Assembly: GCA_946894095.1 (NCBI GenBank)
Contig: OX335653.1
Coordinates: 2,733,001 to 2,797,000, forward strand
Length of the DNA: 64,000 bases
Source: Incurvaria masculella
Taxonomy: Eukaryota > Arthropoda > Insecta > Lepidoptera > Incurvariidae
Direction: 5' to 3'
Shown here in pieces: positions 21,340-32,960 of the stretch. Each line of letters starts with the position of its first letter. Positions within the stretch are counted from its first letter, which is position 1. Under the pieces are notes generated by a model. The model was not told where the DNA came from. It did no database searches and saw only the letters and a program-made list of their open reading frames with translations. The translations under genes and the position numbers were made by a program.

Positions 21340-21924
21340 AACAAACAATACTAGACCAAAGTACATCTAAAGCTACTAAATACACAGAAAACATCAAACT
21401 ACACCGTTAAAGTCAATCAACACTAAACAATATCAAACAACACCGAAAAACAATAAACAACACATAACAACACCAGGCATATTTGTGACGCAAAATCTTG
21501 AAATAATTACAATCGTAGACACATTATAAAAAAAAATGTATTTTATTCGACTTTAAAACAATAGGCGGCGGCAGTGTGTGCTAATCCTAGCGCAAGCCGC
21601 ATTTCAGCGACATGGGGCGGGTGAGCGACGACGCGTTTCATCTCGCCGCCGCGCCGGCAATGAGCGACGTAATAAATACTTTAGCATAACGACAATTAGG
21701 ATGAAAATTAAAAAAATACTATCGGCGAGTGCAACTTCTGTGCGTAGCACTATTAGTTTTTCTGTGCTCGAATCAGCAGCTGCAGGGACCGCGGCCGTTC
21801 TCTGCCCCGGCTGCGTAGGCCGATTCACATTGTCAAAAAAAACTACAAATTCGTTGATGTTTTTGTCGCCATTTCGTTTTATTCCTTATGTACTCGAGTA
21901 CCATCTTTATTAGAAGCTTCACTA
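21340..21924. other. No gene; unexplained GC-rich island at about 21570-21830
   Basis: Repeated CAA-rich words (CAACACTAAACAATATCAAAC) at 21340-21490 precede a GC-rich stretch. Open frames on both strands cover it, including a minus one with a hydrophobic run IFLIFILIVVMLKYLL, but none is recognised. Confidence 0.35.
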
Positions 21925-22440
21925 CATAGTATAAAACAAAGTCGCTTTCTCTGTCCCTATATCCCCATGTTCGCTTAAATCTTTAAAACTACGCAACGGA
22001 TTTTGATGCGGTTTTTTTTAATAGATAGAGTGATTCAAGAGGAAGGTTTATATGTATAATAACATCCATTAAATAGTGAAGAAATACTGTTATTTTTTAG
22101 GTTTCCAATGTGATGTCGTAATAAATTACATTTTTTCCGCTTACATTGCAAACGCAGGCTGAATCCTACGAGATTTATCGAAATAATGTACTAAGTATTG
22201 TACAAATTGAAAAAGTCTACAGAAAACTCCGCGATGGTATATGTCTATCTCTTATGGATATACCACAATAAAATTTTTTTGTCATTAACTTTTTACGACA
22301 AATAATGGCTAATTTTCGAGGCGATTTTAACCAATACAGCATTAATCCTTATCCAATTAAATACCTTAAATACATTGTTGATTTAATATAGATTTATATG
22401 GCCGTTTACAGCATATGATTTAAATGAACATTTTCGATGA
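21925..22440 (+). repeat. Lepidopteran dispersed repeat, Helitron-related 5' end
   Basis: Reads AAAACAAAGTCGCTTTCT, AAATCTTTAAAACTACGCAA, CGGATTTTGATGCGG, AGAGTGATTCAAGAGGAAGG, ATTGTACAAATTGAAAAAG. I recognise this as a repeat widespread in Lepidoptera, often with Helitron-type termini. No coding capacity. Confidence 0.55.
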
Positions 22441-22479
22441 TATTACAGATTTAAAAATTGCGGGACGTAGGTTTGCGGC

Positions 22480-22600
22480 AGTACGGGCCGGCCGGGGCGG
22501 TGGGAGCGTGCCTATAAATAGTGCGTCGGAGGCTGCGGTTCTAGCTAGAATTTAGCAGCGATCGGACGCGTTTATTATCGGAGCTCTCTAATCTATACTC
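22480..22600 (+). promoter_or_regulatory. TATA-box core promoter-like fragment cut by a Helitron
   Basis: A GC-rich tract (GGGCCGGCCGGGGCGGTGGG) precedes CCTATAAATAGTGCG at about 22510, followed by GTTCTAGCTAGAATTTAG. A consensus TATAAATA with GC-rich flanks stands out in this AT-rich region. The Helitron at 22603 begins before any coding sequence, so the driven gene, if any, is lost or displaced. Confidence 0.4.
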
Positions 22601-22602
22601 TA

Positions 22603-23941
22603 TCTATACTATTATATAAAGAGGAAAGGTTTGATTGTTTGTGTATTTGAACCGAATATGCTCAAATACATGAACAGATAGGAAACTACTGAACGGATTT
22701 GAAAAATTATTTCACCGTTGGAAAGCTACAGTCTATCCGAGGGACATAGGCTATGTTTTATCTTTAAAAAATTAGGGATCCTTACCAAAACTCCGATAAC
22801 GTAACCCAAGGTGCAAAAAAATTACCAAGAATGTTCCTTACATCGCGTGCGCTGCGAAAACTATTCACGATAGAACAAAATGATGTAGTACAATTTTATA
22901 GAATACATTATTATCTACAAAAAATGTCGCGACAGCATACATCTAACTATTATAGTTATGTCACAATAAGTGTGCATTTATTTTAAAATAAAAATTTAAA
23001 TACCGCCGCTAGAAAAGGCTCTTTATTTGTACCTAGATATGAATCCTTATCAAAATAAATAAATTATTATTTAAGACTGTTTCAATACCTTCATATTACT
23101 TTTTGAATTATTCGATTCCGACATTTCATTCGAAAGATATCATGAGTTTAAAAATTAGAAAAAACTTCCCTTTGACAAACTATGCGTTTTAGAGTTTGTA
23201 GGCGTCACTCAGAGATACGGGAAGGGAGTCAGTCGGCTCCCTACGCAGCAGCCGTGTGCGGAATTTAAGAAATTGTCGCTTGATAATATTTTGTCGCTTG
23301 ATGATAATTAGTTTAGTAGGTAACTAAACGCATTCAAAAAGTTCTTTTCAGAACTAGACCCATTAATATATGTTGTACATTTAGTTATCCTAATAAATAA
23401 GTGACTTAAATAGTTTTTATGATTTTCGATTAAATACTTTTTAATTGTAGGTTATAGTAGTAGATGTAGGTAGCTAATAACAGTTAAACATGTTTGAAAA
23501 ATGTTACGGCTTTTCACGCGGCAGCTTCTCAAAAGCCGTAACATTTTTCAAACATGTCTAACGACCGCGGTAATCTCAAAAGTATCATAATAACAGTTAA
23601 GCTAATTATTTAGTGAAAAATAAAACAACATCAAATAATGTTTACTCCCTGGCTTTAACTCAATAAATTATTTATTTAATGGCTTTGTTTTGTGGTTATG
23701 ACCTTTTTAAAATAATTAATAGTATGAAAAATACATAAAAGTAAAAAATACAAAAAAGAAAAAAAAATACAAAAAAAATATATTCACAAAATTTGTTATT
23801 TTTATTTCAAATATTTCAATGTAGGTTTATGCTCTTTTTTTAGGAACTCTACGTAATAAGGGGTTTATTTGTGTATCATTGTGTCAAAATAATATTTTTT
23901 CAATTATATTATGCCCGTGCAAAGCCGGGACGGGCTGCTAG
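22603..23941 (+). mobile_element. Non-autonomous Helitron, second family
   Basis: Starts TCTATACTATTATATAAAG and ends GTGCAAAGCCGGGACGGGCTGCTAG followed by T (given in part): 5' TC, a GC palindrome near the 3' end (CCCGTGC..GCCGGGACGGG) and 3' CTAG. About 1.34 kb with no helicase. It carries a 27-bp perfect hairpin at 23488-23557. Confidence 0.82.
23488..23557. repeat. Perfect 27-bp inverted repeat with 16-nt loop
   Basis: The arms 23488-23514 and 23531-23557 are exact complements; each contains GAAAAATGTTACGGC or its complement. The loop is CACGCGGCAGCTTCTC. It lies inside the Helitron. A hairpin RNA from it would be a long perfect stem. Confidence 0.85.
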
Positions 23942-23944
23942 TAA

Positions 23945-24800
23945 ATTTATAAAAAAAATGCACACAATGTTGTAAATCAAATCTCAAACTGATGAACGGT
24001 ACTGCAACATGGGAAACCGATACGTACTTCTTTCCCTCAAGGTCAATTTCTCCATTTCCATTTTTATGTTTATTTAAACCATTGGTAGTTAAATTACACA
24101 GTCTGATTGATCAGCGGCTTCGATCAACTGAGTGAAGAATAACCCGCCAAGAAACTTCACTGATCTATAAGTTCTGATTTTCGCATTAACGTATTAATGC
24201 CTAAATGCTGCTGCCAAACTAAAATTTTTGAAAGGACGCTCTAAGGAAAATAACTAATACATAAATACCCATAAATAAATAGAAAAATAAAACGGAAAGA
24301 CATGTATGGTATGTTTGCGCCCTTAAGTTCGTTAAACCTTGCTTTTAAAGTTCTAGTCACCCGCCCTTTTCCATGTCCAGAGCCAGGCGTGCCTTGTGTG
24401 CCAAGAGCAAACATCAAGTATACCTAAACCTTACCTTAGCTAACATGCCCCATGCCAGGTCATTAACTGCCCTGGGTTTGTAGATGCCACTTTCGCGATA
24501 ACTCATCGATTTTATGATCAGTACTCTCTTTTAATGACGAGAAATTTGAGCACAATGTTTGCTTTCATATTAACATTCTAAAACTAGACATGCCACATTA
24601 TCGCCACATACCACTTAAATAATTTTAAATAATTTAGTGCTTACAGGAAATCACATGTCAGCCAAGGCTCTGTGAGGGTGAAGCAACTCATGACGCGGTA
24701 GCGTTCTGAATGGGTGGCCGCTTTCAACCGCTTGCTCAACGAGGCGGCCGCGGTATTCCAAGCAATACTGCGTAGGGCCCATTGTTAAACCTACTTGCGT
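23945..24800. other. No gene recognised
   Basis: AT-rich intergenic sequence, nothing identified. Confidence 0.4.
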
Positions 24801-24804
24801 TGGT

Positions 24805-25222
24805 AGCTTTTTTTTTTATGCAACCCGACATGGATGGCTAATACCACACAACTACCGTTATGATATTAGCCCAATACACCACATTCTCGAAGGAATTTGG
24901 TGCCATGCCAGGACCTTCCCTTTATGAGCACGGCTACATTGAACTGGATGGAAAACACGGACAATTCTTCATTGCCGCTTCGACCATCTTTTCATCCAAT
25001 GCGATGGTACCAACCCGGACAGGCTTAAACCCTACCACCTAGTAGGGGAAGGGGACCTACAGTTTTACATGGATTCCGAACCATGGAGCAGCTCGCATTC
25101 GTGATGAAAATGCACTTATCGAACTCGGAAAGAGAAAGACAGTGGTGCATGTCGGTATTGAACCCAGGTCTCTGGTACGCTAGGCCAGTCCCCGCGCCAC
25201 TAGGCTACGAGCCGCTCCACTG
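24805..25222 (-). repeat. tRNA-headed SINE, full length, minus orientation
   Basis: On the minus strand the head reads TAGCCTAGTGGCGC (box A) and CTGGGTTCAATACC (box B), a tRNA-type internal promoter. This is followed by the same body as the 5S-headed copies (CATGGTTCGGAATCCATG, CCCTACCACCTAGTAGG complement, AAGGGAAGGTCCTGGCATGG) and ATTAGCCATCCATG, then a T/A tail. The near-identical partner is 40756-41165. Confidence 0.85.
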
Positions 25223-25234
25223 CACTACCACTGC

Positions 25235-25430
25235 ATTGAATAAAGTTGGTCGAAGCGATAGTTAAAATTGTCTTTGATTTCCATCCAGTTCTAAGTATCC
25301 GTGCAGTATAAGTAAATAAATCCTGTCATTGAATCTAATTCCAACGAGGTGTTTTGGGCTAATATAATTACAGTAGGCTAAGTAAGTAGGAAAGTTGTAT
25401 TATATAAGCCATATATTTCCAGTTACATAA
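25235..25430 (+). repeat. SINE body fragment
   Basis: TTGGTCGAAGCGATAG, TTTCCATCCAGTTCTAAGTA, GTGTTTTGGGCTAAT and AAGCCATATATTTCCAGTTA follow the SINE body order. It is diverged and lacks a head. Confidence 0.65.
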
Positions 25431-25715
25431 AAAGAGAGAGATTGAAATATTTTGGCTCAAAAACAATGTTGCAACATGTACTAATACCAAATGACTGAAA
25501 ACTTAACAAAACCGATCTAGACACAATGCAAGATTTTTAAAAGAAAAAAGTCCAAAAAAAATTTAAAGGTAAAGGGATATAAAAAAAACCACAGAGCGCA
25601 TTCATCTTAACAAGCAGAAGTCAATATGTGTGTGCAATACGTATTTGTTTGGTTTTTATTGGTTATGGTGCTGTCTCTACAACAAACACAAAAACAACAA
25701 TCGTTGATATTAATA

Positions 25716-25918
25716 TTATGTCTTCCTACAGAACCAATACGGTAAAACTAACTAAATAAGTAAATAAATAAATAAATAAGAAAATAAATAAGAAAAACAG
25801 CTAATCTGGTTATATGTAGCTGAACGCCCCCTCTTATTTACTTATTTTCTTTACTTATTTATTTATTTATTTACTTATTTAGTTAGTTTTACCGTATTGG
25901 TTCTGTAGGAAGACATTT
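25716..25918. mobile_element. Snap-back inverted repeat with about 60-bp arms
   Basis: GTCTTCCTACAGAACCAATA..CGGTAAAACTAACTAAATAAG at 25721-25785 is mirrored as its complement at 25855-25915. The centre is AGCTGAACGCCCCC-type unique sequence. The inner part of each arm is (AAAT)n. Confidence 0.75.
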
Positions 25919-25967
25919 GGTTTTTATTGTAATTTAGACAATTTTTAATTTTATTTTTAGCAGCAGT

Positions 25968-26084
25968 ACTGAGAGCGGGCGGACTAACCTTGAATACGCA
26001 GATTATGTTCGTAATAAGTCGCATCTTTTATGTTAAGTCGGTTGATAATCCCGTATTAAATGTTGACAGGTCACTCTGAATACG
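25968..26084. mobile_element. MITE, CGTATTCAGAG family
   Basis: CTGAGAGCGGGCGGACTAAC at one end and TTGACAGGTCACTCTGAATACG at the other (given in parts); the better kept copy at 41694-41804 shows terminal inverted repeats CGTATTCAGAG. Confidence 0.65.
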
Positions 26085-26335
26085 ACTGTAAATAACGAGC
26101 AATAAGTCTAGCCTAAGTAGACTAAAAGATCACAAAGTCTACGTAAAAGGGCCGTGCTAATTGTAACACAGAAAACAAAATTAGGCAAAGTCTTCCACAC
26201 ACAAGGAGTGTTAATAAGATCAAAACATTTCGGTAGATGTGTACCTTCATCACCTGACAGGAAACGGAAATAAAACAATTTGTTTTTTTCAAGTCTTATC
26301 AACGTTTTTAGGGTTCCGTACCTAAAGGGTGCCAA

Positions 26336-26815
26336 CAGAACTATACAATAATTTTCATTTCCAGATTCTCTATTGGAGTCAAAGATACATAGTAGATTGC
26401 AGTGATAGTTTCCAAGTTTCAATTCATCTATTTTGACTTCTTTCGCGTTTCCACAGCTGTATTTTCTGTTCTGAACTGTTCAAACAATAATGAGAACTAT
26501 ACAATAATTTTCATTTTCAGATTCTCTATTGGAGTCAAAGATACATAGTAGATTGCAGTGATAGCTTCCAAGTTTCACTTCGTATATTTTGACTTCTTTC
26601 GCGTTTCCACAGCTGTATTTTCTGTTCTGAACTGTTTAAACAATAATGAGAACTATACAATAATTTTCATTTCCAGATTCTCTATTGGAGTCAAAGATAC
26701 ATAGTAGATTGTAGTGATAGCTTCCAAGTTTCACTTCGTGTATTTTGACTTCTTTCGCGTTCCCACAGCTGTATTTTCTGCTCTGGTTCAACAATAATGA
26801 GAACTTTACAATACA
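26336..26815 (+). repeat. Tandem repeat, three units of about 156 bp plus partial fourth
   Basis: Units start at about 26336, 26492 and 26648 with GAACTATACAATAATTTTCA, each continuing TTGGAGTCAAAGATACATAG and ending TTTCGCGTTTCCACAGCTG and CTGTTCTGAACTGTT. A partial unit begins near 26797. Each unit holds two good acceptor-like sites (TTTTCATTTCCAG and TTTCGCGTTTCCACAG) on the plus strand. Confidence 0.85.
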
Positions 26816-26849
26816 ATTAATACAGCGTTATTTCTTGAATGGGGCAGGC

Positions 26850-26939
26850 GGCATATGTTATGTCACTCCTGCGTGCAGAGGCTGCCCACCGGAAGTATCC
26901 GCTGGTTGCAAAGATACATTGCGAGAATGTTTTTGTTAA
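26850..26939 (+). other. Small Cys-rich open frame, unrecognised
   Basis: The frame ends GGICYVTPACRGCPPEVSAG then CKDTLRECFC and a stop: six cysteines in 29 residues, spaced C-x5-C-x2-C-x7-C-x6-C-x-C. It lies just after a GGGGCAG acceptor-like site and the tandem repeat above. It could be the last exon of a small secreted Cys-rich protein or chance; I found no start or partner exon. Confidence 0.25.
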
Positions 26940-26944
26940 AGAAA

Positions 26945-27496
26945 TAATAACGATCAAAATCAATTTATAATTGGCGGAGTAATTGCGTAACAAACATACA
27001 GTCGAATTGAGAATCTCCTCCTTTTTTTAAGTCGGTTAAGAAACATATTTACGATGACCTCCTCAGGGAATCCAGTGTGTTAGACTCATACATTGACAGT
27101 AATCCTGAGATTCAAAGCCAGTTCTTGGGTTTTAAAACGATTCTCAAGTCTCCCGTTCTATCTATTCTGACGCAAAATGTATGGAAATAATGTCAAACTT
27201 GACAGTCGGGACACTTGAGAATCGTCTCAAGACTGTCTCTGAATCTCGACATAGGTGTGGCATCAGCTATCCTTGTGCGGTTCCATAAAAATACCTTTGA
27301 AGAAACCGAAATAAAAGAAGGTGCAGCCGGTTTTGTGGGCTCCAGTGTGCGTCGCCGTCGATTTTCGCCGTTGTCTTATGCAAACACATGAACTATAATG
27401 ATATATGAGCGTATCGGGGGAAATTCGTCTGCTACTAGTCGAAATTCCCCCACATAATTTACATCCTTTCGTAGACTGGTTGGTTTTTTTTTTTTT
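26945..27496. other. No gene recognised
   Basis: Contains a short reverse piece of the AACCGACTT repeat at about 27010-27035 (CTCCTCCTTTTTTTAAGTCG). Otherwise unassigned. Confidence 0.4.
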
Positions 27497-27878
27497 GGAA
27501 TGGCCCAGTGGCGCGACACTTCGGCGATCGCTCTCCGAAGTTAAGCAACGCTGGGTCCGGTCAGGTCTAGGATGGGTGACCATTCGACCGTTGAGAGAGG
27601 CTGGCCGTGGTTCGGATTCCACGTTAAACTGTAGGTCCCCTTCCTTATTTACTAGGTGGTAGGGTTTATCCCGCCCGGGTTGGTACCATCTCATTGGATG
27701 AACGATGGTCGAAGCGGCAATGAAAATTGTCCGTGTTTTCCATCCAGTTCAATGTAGCCGTGCATTATAAGGAAGGTCCTGGCATGGCACCTAGTTCCCA
27801 TGTGGTGTGTTGGGCTAATAGCATGACAGAAGGTGTGGTATTAGCCATCCATGGCCAGTCACAAAAAAAAAAAAAAAG
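27497..27878 (+). repeat. 5S rRNA-headed SINE, full length with poly(A)
   Basis: TGGCCCAGTGGCGCGACACT, then CTCTCCGAAGTTAAGCAACG, the GGATGGGTGACC head, the full body and poly(A). It is very close to the 12981 copy. Confidence 0.88.
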
Positions 27879-27879
27879 A

Positions 27880-28221
27880 ACTGCATGCCCTCGGCATTAT
27901 TATAGACACATATAATCTCAGATACCAATTCTAGCTACTCAGAATGTAATATTTTGTATGACAAACAGCTAGGAACAGCCAAATTTCAATTTGAACTTAT
28001 AAAATCCTTACTTCTCATTTTATTTATTTTTTCTAATTAGAGTCTCCTGTCCAATATATACAGAGAGAGCTAGATGGGTGTTTAAAGTAATTGCTTTCAC
28101 CAAGCAAACATCCTGTTCCCTTCATGTAGACTTTTCCGCTTCAAGACGCTCCCTGACGTGGACAATGACAAGTCAACGTGTAGGCCTTGCAGTAAGCGCT
28201 TTTCGCCGAGAATATTGTACC
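27880..28221. other. No gene recognised
   Basis: Unassigned intergenic sequence. Confidence 0.4.
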
Positions 28222-28701
28222 TTAAGGCGCTAGGACTAGCCAACTACTCGCGCCATACAAATGCACTTTTTAACAAATGTAATAATATGTAGTGAAACGC
28301 TTCAGCAAATCCAAATAGAACTCCAGACTGATAATGGATTGTTAATATTTTTTTATTCCATCATTTATTTAAATAATAATAAAAATAAAAAAAGTTGATT
28401 TTTCTCATTAGAAATCTGAAAGTCATTCGATTTCTAGATATAAGCAAAAACAGCATATATGCATAAACAAAAAATTCCATTTGCTTTTAGATTTCTACAT
28501 TTAGTCAAAAAAGTTCGGAAATGGACACCGTTTCCGCAATGTATTTTGTATAGAAAAAGGAAACATACATTAACGAAAATCATTCGATTCCTGGACAAGG
28601 AATCATATATTGTAAGGATGACACTTATAATCGTCAGACTTAGTTAGTTTACTTGGGGTGCCTCGTCTAACTTTGCGATTTGGCTAGTACCAGGCCCTTA
28701 A
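28222..28701 (-). mobile_element. TTAA-flanked MITE, second copy of the 15146 family
   Basis: Bounded by TTAA at 28222-28225 and 28698-28701. Ends are GGCGCTAGGACTAGCC and (reverse complement) GGGCCTGGTACTAGCC. The interior matches 15146-15733 in inverse orientation, with the 113-bp block present once. Confidence 0.78.
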
Positions 28702-28749
28702 GGCGCTGTAGAATATCTGCCTATTACACTCCGTGAAAGCGACGTGCAA

Positions 28750-29340
28750 TCTGACATGGATGGCTAATACCACACAACTAAAATTAAAAATCCTGTATAT
28801 TGTTTTTTTTTTATTTTATTTTTTCTTTTGTTGTGATTTATCCTTTTACTTACCTGTGTGTCATGCTGCTTGATATGTACTTACTTATTCATTTGTATAT
28901 CCTGTTAATTATTAAATATGTATATCTCTTTTGATACCAAATAAAATAAATATAAAAAAACTATCAAATTCAAATTTGAAAAAATATATTACGTTTCAAA
29001 TAAAACATCTCATGCTATTACAGATATTATATTCCCCCATTCCCGATGAAATTAGGTGCCATGCCAGGACCAATCCCTTAGGAACACGAATACACTGAAC
29101 CGGATGGAAAATACGGAAACTTTTCCATTGCCGCTTTAACCATAGTTTCATCCGACGCTGTGGTACCAACCCGGGCGGGCTCAACCCTACCACCGAGTTG
29201 TGCATGGGTTGCGAACCATGGAACAGCTCGTATTCGTAACGAAATACACTTATCTAACTCAGGATTCTCAGAAATAGTAATAAAGTCGTGTAGGCCCGGA
29301 ACGAAGATTTGAACCCATAACCTCTTCAAGTGATTAACTT
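28750..29340 (-). repeat. tRNA-headed SINE, split by an AT-rich insertion
   Basis: The SINE tail (ACATGGATGGCTAATACCAC) is at about 28755. It is interrupted from about 28790 to 28980 by T-rich sequence ending in AAATAAAATAAATAT, which looks like a retroelement 3' end, and the body resumes at about 29045 (TTAGGTGCCATGCCAGGACC). It runs to a tRNA-like head near 29330 (box B complement GAACCCATAACC). Confidence 0.65.
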
Positions 29341-29370
29341 CGATGATTAACAATGAGCGATTAATTACTA

Positions 29371-29655
29371 ATATTTTTATGTGACTGGACATGGATGGTT
29401 TGGACAGTCCCATATTAGCCTAACACACCACATGGGAACTAGGTGCCATGCCAGGACCTTCCTTATATTTCTCGGCTACATTGAATTCGGTGGAGTATGT
29501 AAGCATAGGGACCTACAGTTTTAAGTGGAATCTGAACCTCGGCCAGCCTCAACGGTTTAAAATGGTCACCCATCCAGAACCTAACCGCGCTCAGAGGTGC
29601 TTCCTCAGCTCGATTCGCAAGGCGTCGCACACTGCGTTACCGAGGCTGACATTCA
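29371..29655 (-). repeat. 5S rRNA-headed SINE, internally deleted
   Basis: The tail GTGACTGGACATGGATGG and body to TTGAATTCGGTGGA are followed after a deletion by GTGGAATCTGAACCTCGGCC and a diverged 5S-like head (GGTCACCCATCCAGAACC) ending CCGAGGCTGAC. Confidence 0.7.
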
Positions 29656-29659
29656 TGTT

Positions 29660-30425
29660 TTTATTCTTAATTAATAATTTAGATTAGTCAGACAATGCTA
29701 TTTCTGTTTCATGAGGTGAAACCATGTGAAAAACTCTATTACTATTAATAAATAAGCAAACTTAAAAGAAAACCAACATTTTCGTGTATTTAAAAACTGT
29801 TTACTTAGTTTTACATAAGTTTTCCTAGCGAACTATAAATTGTATTAATCTAAAATGTATTCAAAGTGTGACACTGGCTTGACTAACGAATATTTTTAAA
29901 AAAGTACGCTTTAAAACTTAAAACTAACAGATGAAGTGCATGTAGGTAAATTTACATTTAAAATCAATAATTAATAACTAACCTTACAACTATGTCTACA
30001 TAAATTAGGATGAGTTCATAACATAAATCTGGGCAATTTTTTCGCTGCTTCTTTCTCATAGATAATAAGTTCAGCTAACCTAACGAATCTACTAACCTTA
30101 AAATATGCTTTACACGTGTACATTTCATCATAACTATTGAACACATTAACATATAAGTTAAACTACAATTATGGGAATACACAGTTGTATTTTCTCTTAA
30201 ACGAATTATAAAACATTACATACTTGTTCATGTCTGTATTGACAAGGAAAAAGTTTCACCATTACTTTGAATACCATTACTTTAATTACCATTGCGCGTG
30301 GGTCCCATTTTCAAAAAGGTGGGTGCTGTGTACAATTCAATTCATGTATGAAAAATTATAAATAATATATTGCAGTTAATATACGCAAAAGTTAAAATAG
30401 TAACGAACATTAACAATAATTACTT
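29660..30425. other. No gene recognised
   Basis: AT-rich intergenic sequence, nothing identified. Confidence 0.4.
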
Positions 30426-30429
30426 GTGT

Positions 30430-30900
30430 GTGTGGAGTTCCTCACCTGTTCGACCCATACAAAGTTTCTCGTATACCACGCACAAAAAGTGATGAACTCC
30501 GAGGCACTATATACATGTTAAATGTTACCATAACTGTCGCCGCCAAATTATTTTCAGAACTTAAGATTCAAGGGTTGTGTGTATACATAACACACAAAAT
30601 GGAAATTGAGGTACTGATTATTTATAGTGTTGAAAAAATCCATAGTATTATGGCGCGAACTCATGTATAATATGTTTATTAGGTTATTGATACCGTTCGA
30701 TGGCTGTATTGAACATGGCGCCATCCAACTCCTAGACGTTGTTATAACCTAATAAAATATACTTACAGTATTTGGCGCCAACCACGATGGCTATTTTTAA
30801 CATTGATAAAAAATCAGTGCAATAAAGTCCATTTTGTGTATGTTGTATACAAGAAATTCTGTATTGGTCGTACAAGTTCGCAACCCCGTTGTGAACCGTC
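30430..30900. mobile_element. Diverged copies of the GTTCCGACCCATA MITE family
   Basis: CTGTTCGACCCATACAAAG at 30447, a cluster of GGCGCCA words with TTATAACCTAATA at 30660-30790, and GGTCGTACAAGTTCGCAACC at 30867 follow the layout of the TTAA MITE at 39824-40185, but with extra sequence between. Family assignment is by eye. Confidence 0.45.
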
Positions 30901-32430
30901 TTTGAAGTACATATGTCAGTACATATTTATTTATTTTTCCCCTCCAAAATTAAACAGTGAAGTGAACATAGGCGTTCGTGAGCATACGTTTTGGAATATT
31001 TGTTGTTGATTTTCACGTAAAATTTATTTTTTAACATGGACGGTAGCGTATTCTAATATCGTTACACCCGAAAGATAAATAACGATTTTTTCCCTTTTAC
31101 TCCAACGTCGACGTCCACAATTTTATTTTATTTCCAGTGTTACGACATGATAATACGAACATTCATTCTAGAAGCGTAGGGCAACAGCAGATAATATTTT
31201 ATATCATAGCAGAAATATTTGTTCAATTTTTTTTATTTTACTTTGATCCGTTTTTACACTTTTAACAACTTGAGTCTATATCTGAATCAACTGTGTCTCA
31301 GTTTGTACCTAACCTAACCTAACCTCACCTAACCTGAGATGGCTCTCTCCGATGGCTTAACCAAATTTCAAAAGTTTTATTAGTTGTTTTATATTTAGGT
31401 CATTTCAAATTTATCATATTTTTTTTAGTTTCCTTCTTTTTGATTACACATAATTTAATAACTGCTAACATCCTCTTAACATCTTTCGTCAATTCGTAGA
31501 TTTTTTATTTAAAAAAACACTGAAATTGATCGCTCGGCTGGCCACACCGCATTCAGTTGAATGGTTTTCATATTTGTCTTGGGCTAAGTTTAGCCCAGAA
31601 GTATTTGATTAAAACTAAGAGACTACTTTTTCATGAAATTACAATAAACAGACATATTAAAAAAGTTTACTCCCGTAGAATGAATCTCACATGAGTTCAA
31701 ATGTCACAGAAAAAGCTTTATTAAAGTAAAGTATGAGGTATATCATGTACTTAAATGTCAACTTACACACGCCTATAGAAAAAAAATCTGCGGTGCCTCT
31801 CATGAAGGTAAAGTCTTGTAAGCTGTCAGCAACATTGTAGCTGTCACGAGATGTGAAATCTAAAAACATTTTCATTCCAGTCGACAAATATACCGAAATT
31901 AAGCCCAGATCAACGTCAATGTGTCGTGACTACTTATTCTACAGGACATTTGAAATCAATACGAGAGGAATCCTATCCTACTTACAAGCGATCGCAAATA
32001 AAAATGTTATAATCACTTCCCTTTGCGTTCCAACCTCTGTGTTGGATACTAATTCCAATAAAAGTTGCATTTGAACCAGGCTTAATTGCATACATTACAT
32101 ACATTTTGCTCAACTGATGACAGCATAAATACGTTTAAATTCATCAAAATCTATGTACAAGGTTAAAACAAAGGCTGTTGACATAGTGCTTAGCACACAC
32201 CATCCTCGGAAGTACTGCTCTGTTCGGGCACCAGCGTAGCACTCAGTTCGTATAACCTAATATATTTACATATTTACAATGGAAAACAGAATGTAAAGAG
32301 CCTTTAATTTAACCGAATCGCGGACTTCAGTAGAGCAAATGTTAACAAAATGTTGAGAGATTTGCGCAATCATCGTTTCAGTAAAAGTTCTAAATTCGCA
32401 GCAAGCTCACTTGTTACACGATTTTTTTGC
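30900..32430. other. No gene recognised; short telomeric-type run at about 31310-31336
   Basis: Contains CCTAACCTAACCTAACCTCACCTAACCT (given here in 5-mer units), that is (CCTAA)n with one change. Otherwise AT-rich and empty. Confidence 0.5.
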
Positions 32431-32435
32431 TAGCT

Positions 32436-32960
32436 AAAGGAGTTCTGAACCTGCCAAAAAAGTTGAACAATACACAAAACGTAATGGACTTTAAGGCACT
32501 TACTAACCATAACTATTGCCGCCATTATCAGATTTTCAAATACATGTATGGGTTTTGTTGTAGCTAACAATTGAAGGTTTTGGGCCATAGATGGCGCTAA
32601 AAATATCGCTCCATTTAACGGTGTCGAACTTCTAATCAATACTTCCATACTATCGGACTATGTACTACTTGCCACCTTTTGTGGCGAAAATTAACCTCGA
32701 AAGGGGGATGAAAATTTGTATAAGGAACTTATGCAACATAAAATGTTACGTTCAGCCTGACATCAGTCCGAAACGACATTGCCCCGAGCGGAGCCGGATA
32801 TCTCAGCTAGTAGTAAATAACTTAAAAAACTAATATATGATTTGGCGGCAACTATGCCTAAATTTAACATTTTTTTATTAATTAGTGCCTCAAATTCAAT
32901 TATTTTTGCTTAAGTGTTATGTTCTACTTTGTTAGAGGGCGAACAGGTTCCCTCAATAAC
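32436..32960. mobile_element. MITE of the 39824 family split by a Helitron 3' fragment
   Basis: The left part (GGAGTTCTGAACC, ATGGACTTTAAGGCACTTAC, TAACGGTGTCGAACTTCTAA) and right part (GGCGGCAACTATGCC, TTAGTGCCTCAAATTCAATT, GGGCGAACAGGTTCC) match the two halves of the element at 39824-40185. Between them, about 32665-32814, sits a Helitron 3' end finishing GAGCGGAGCCGGATATCTCAGCTAG (given in part). Confidence 0.6.
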
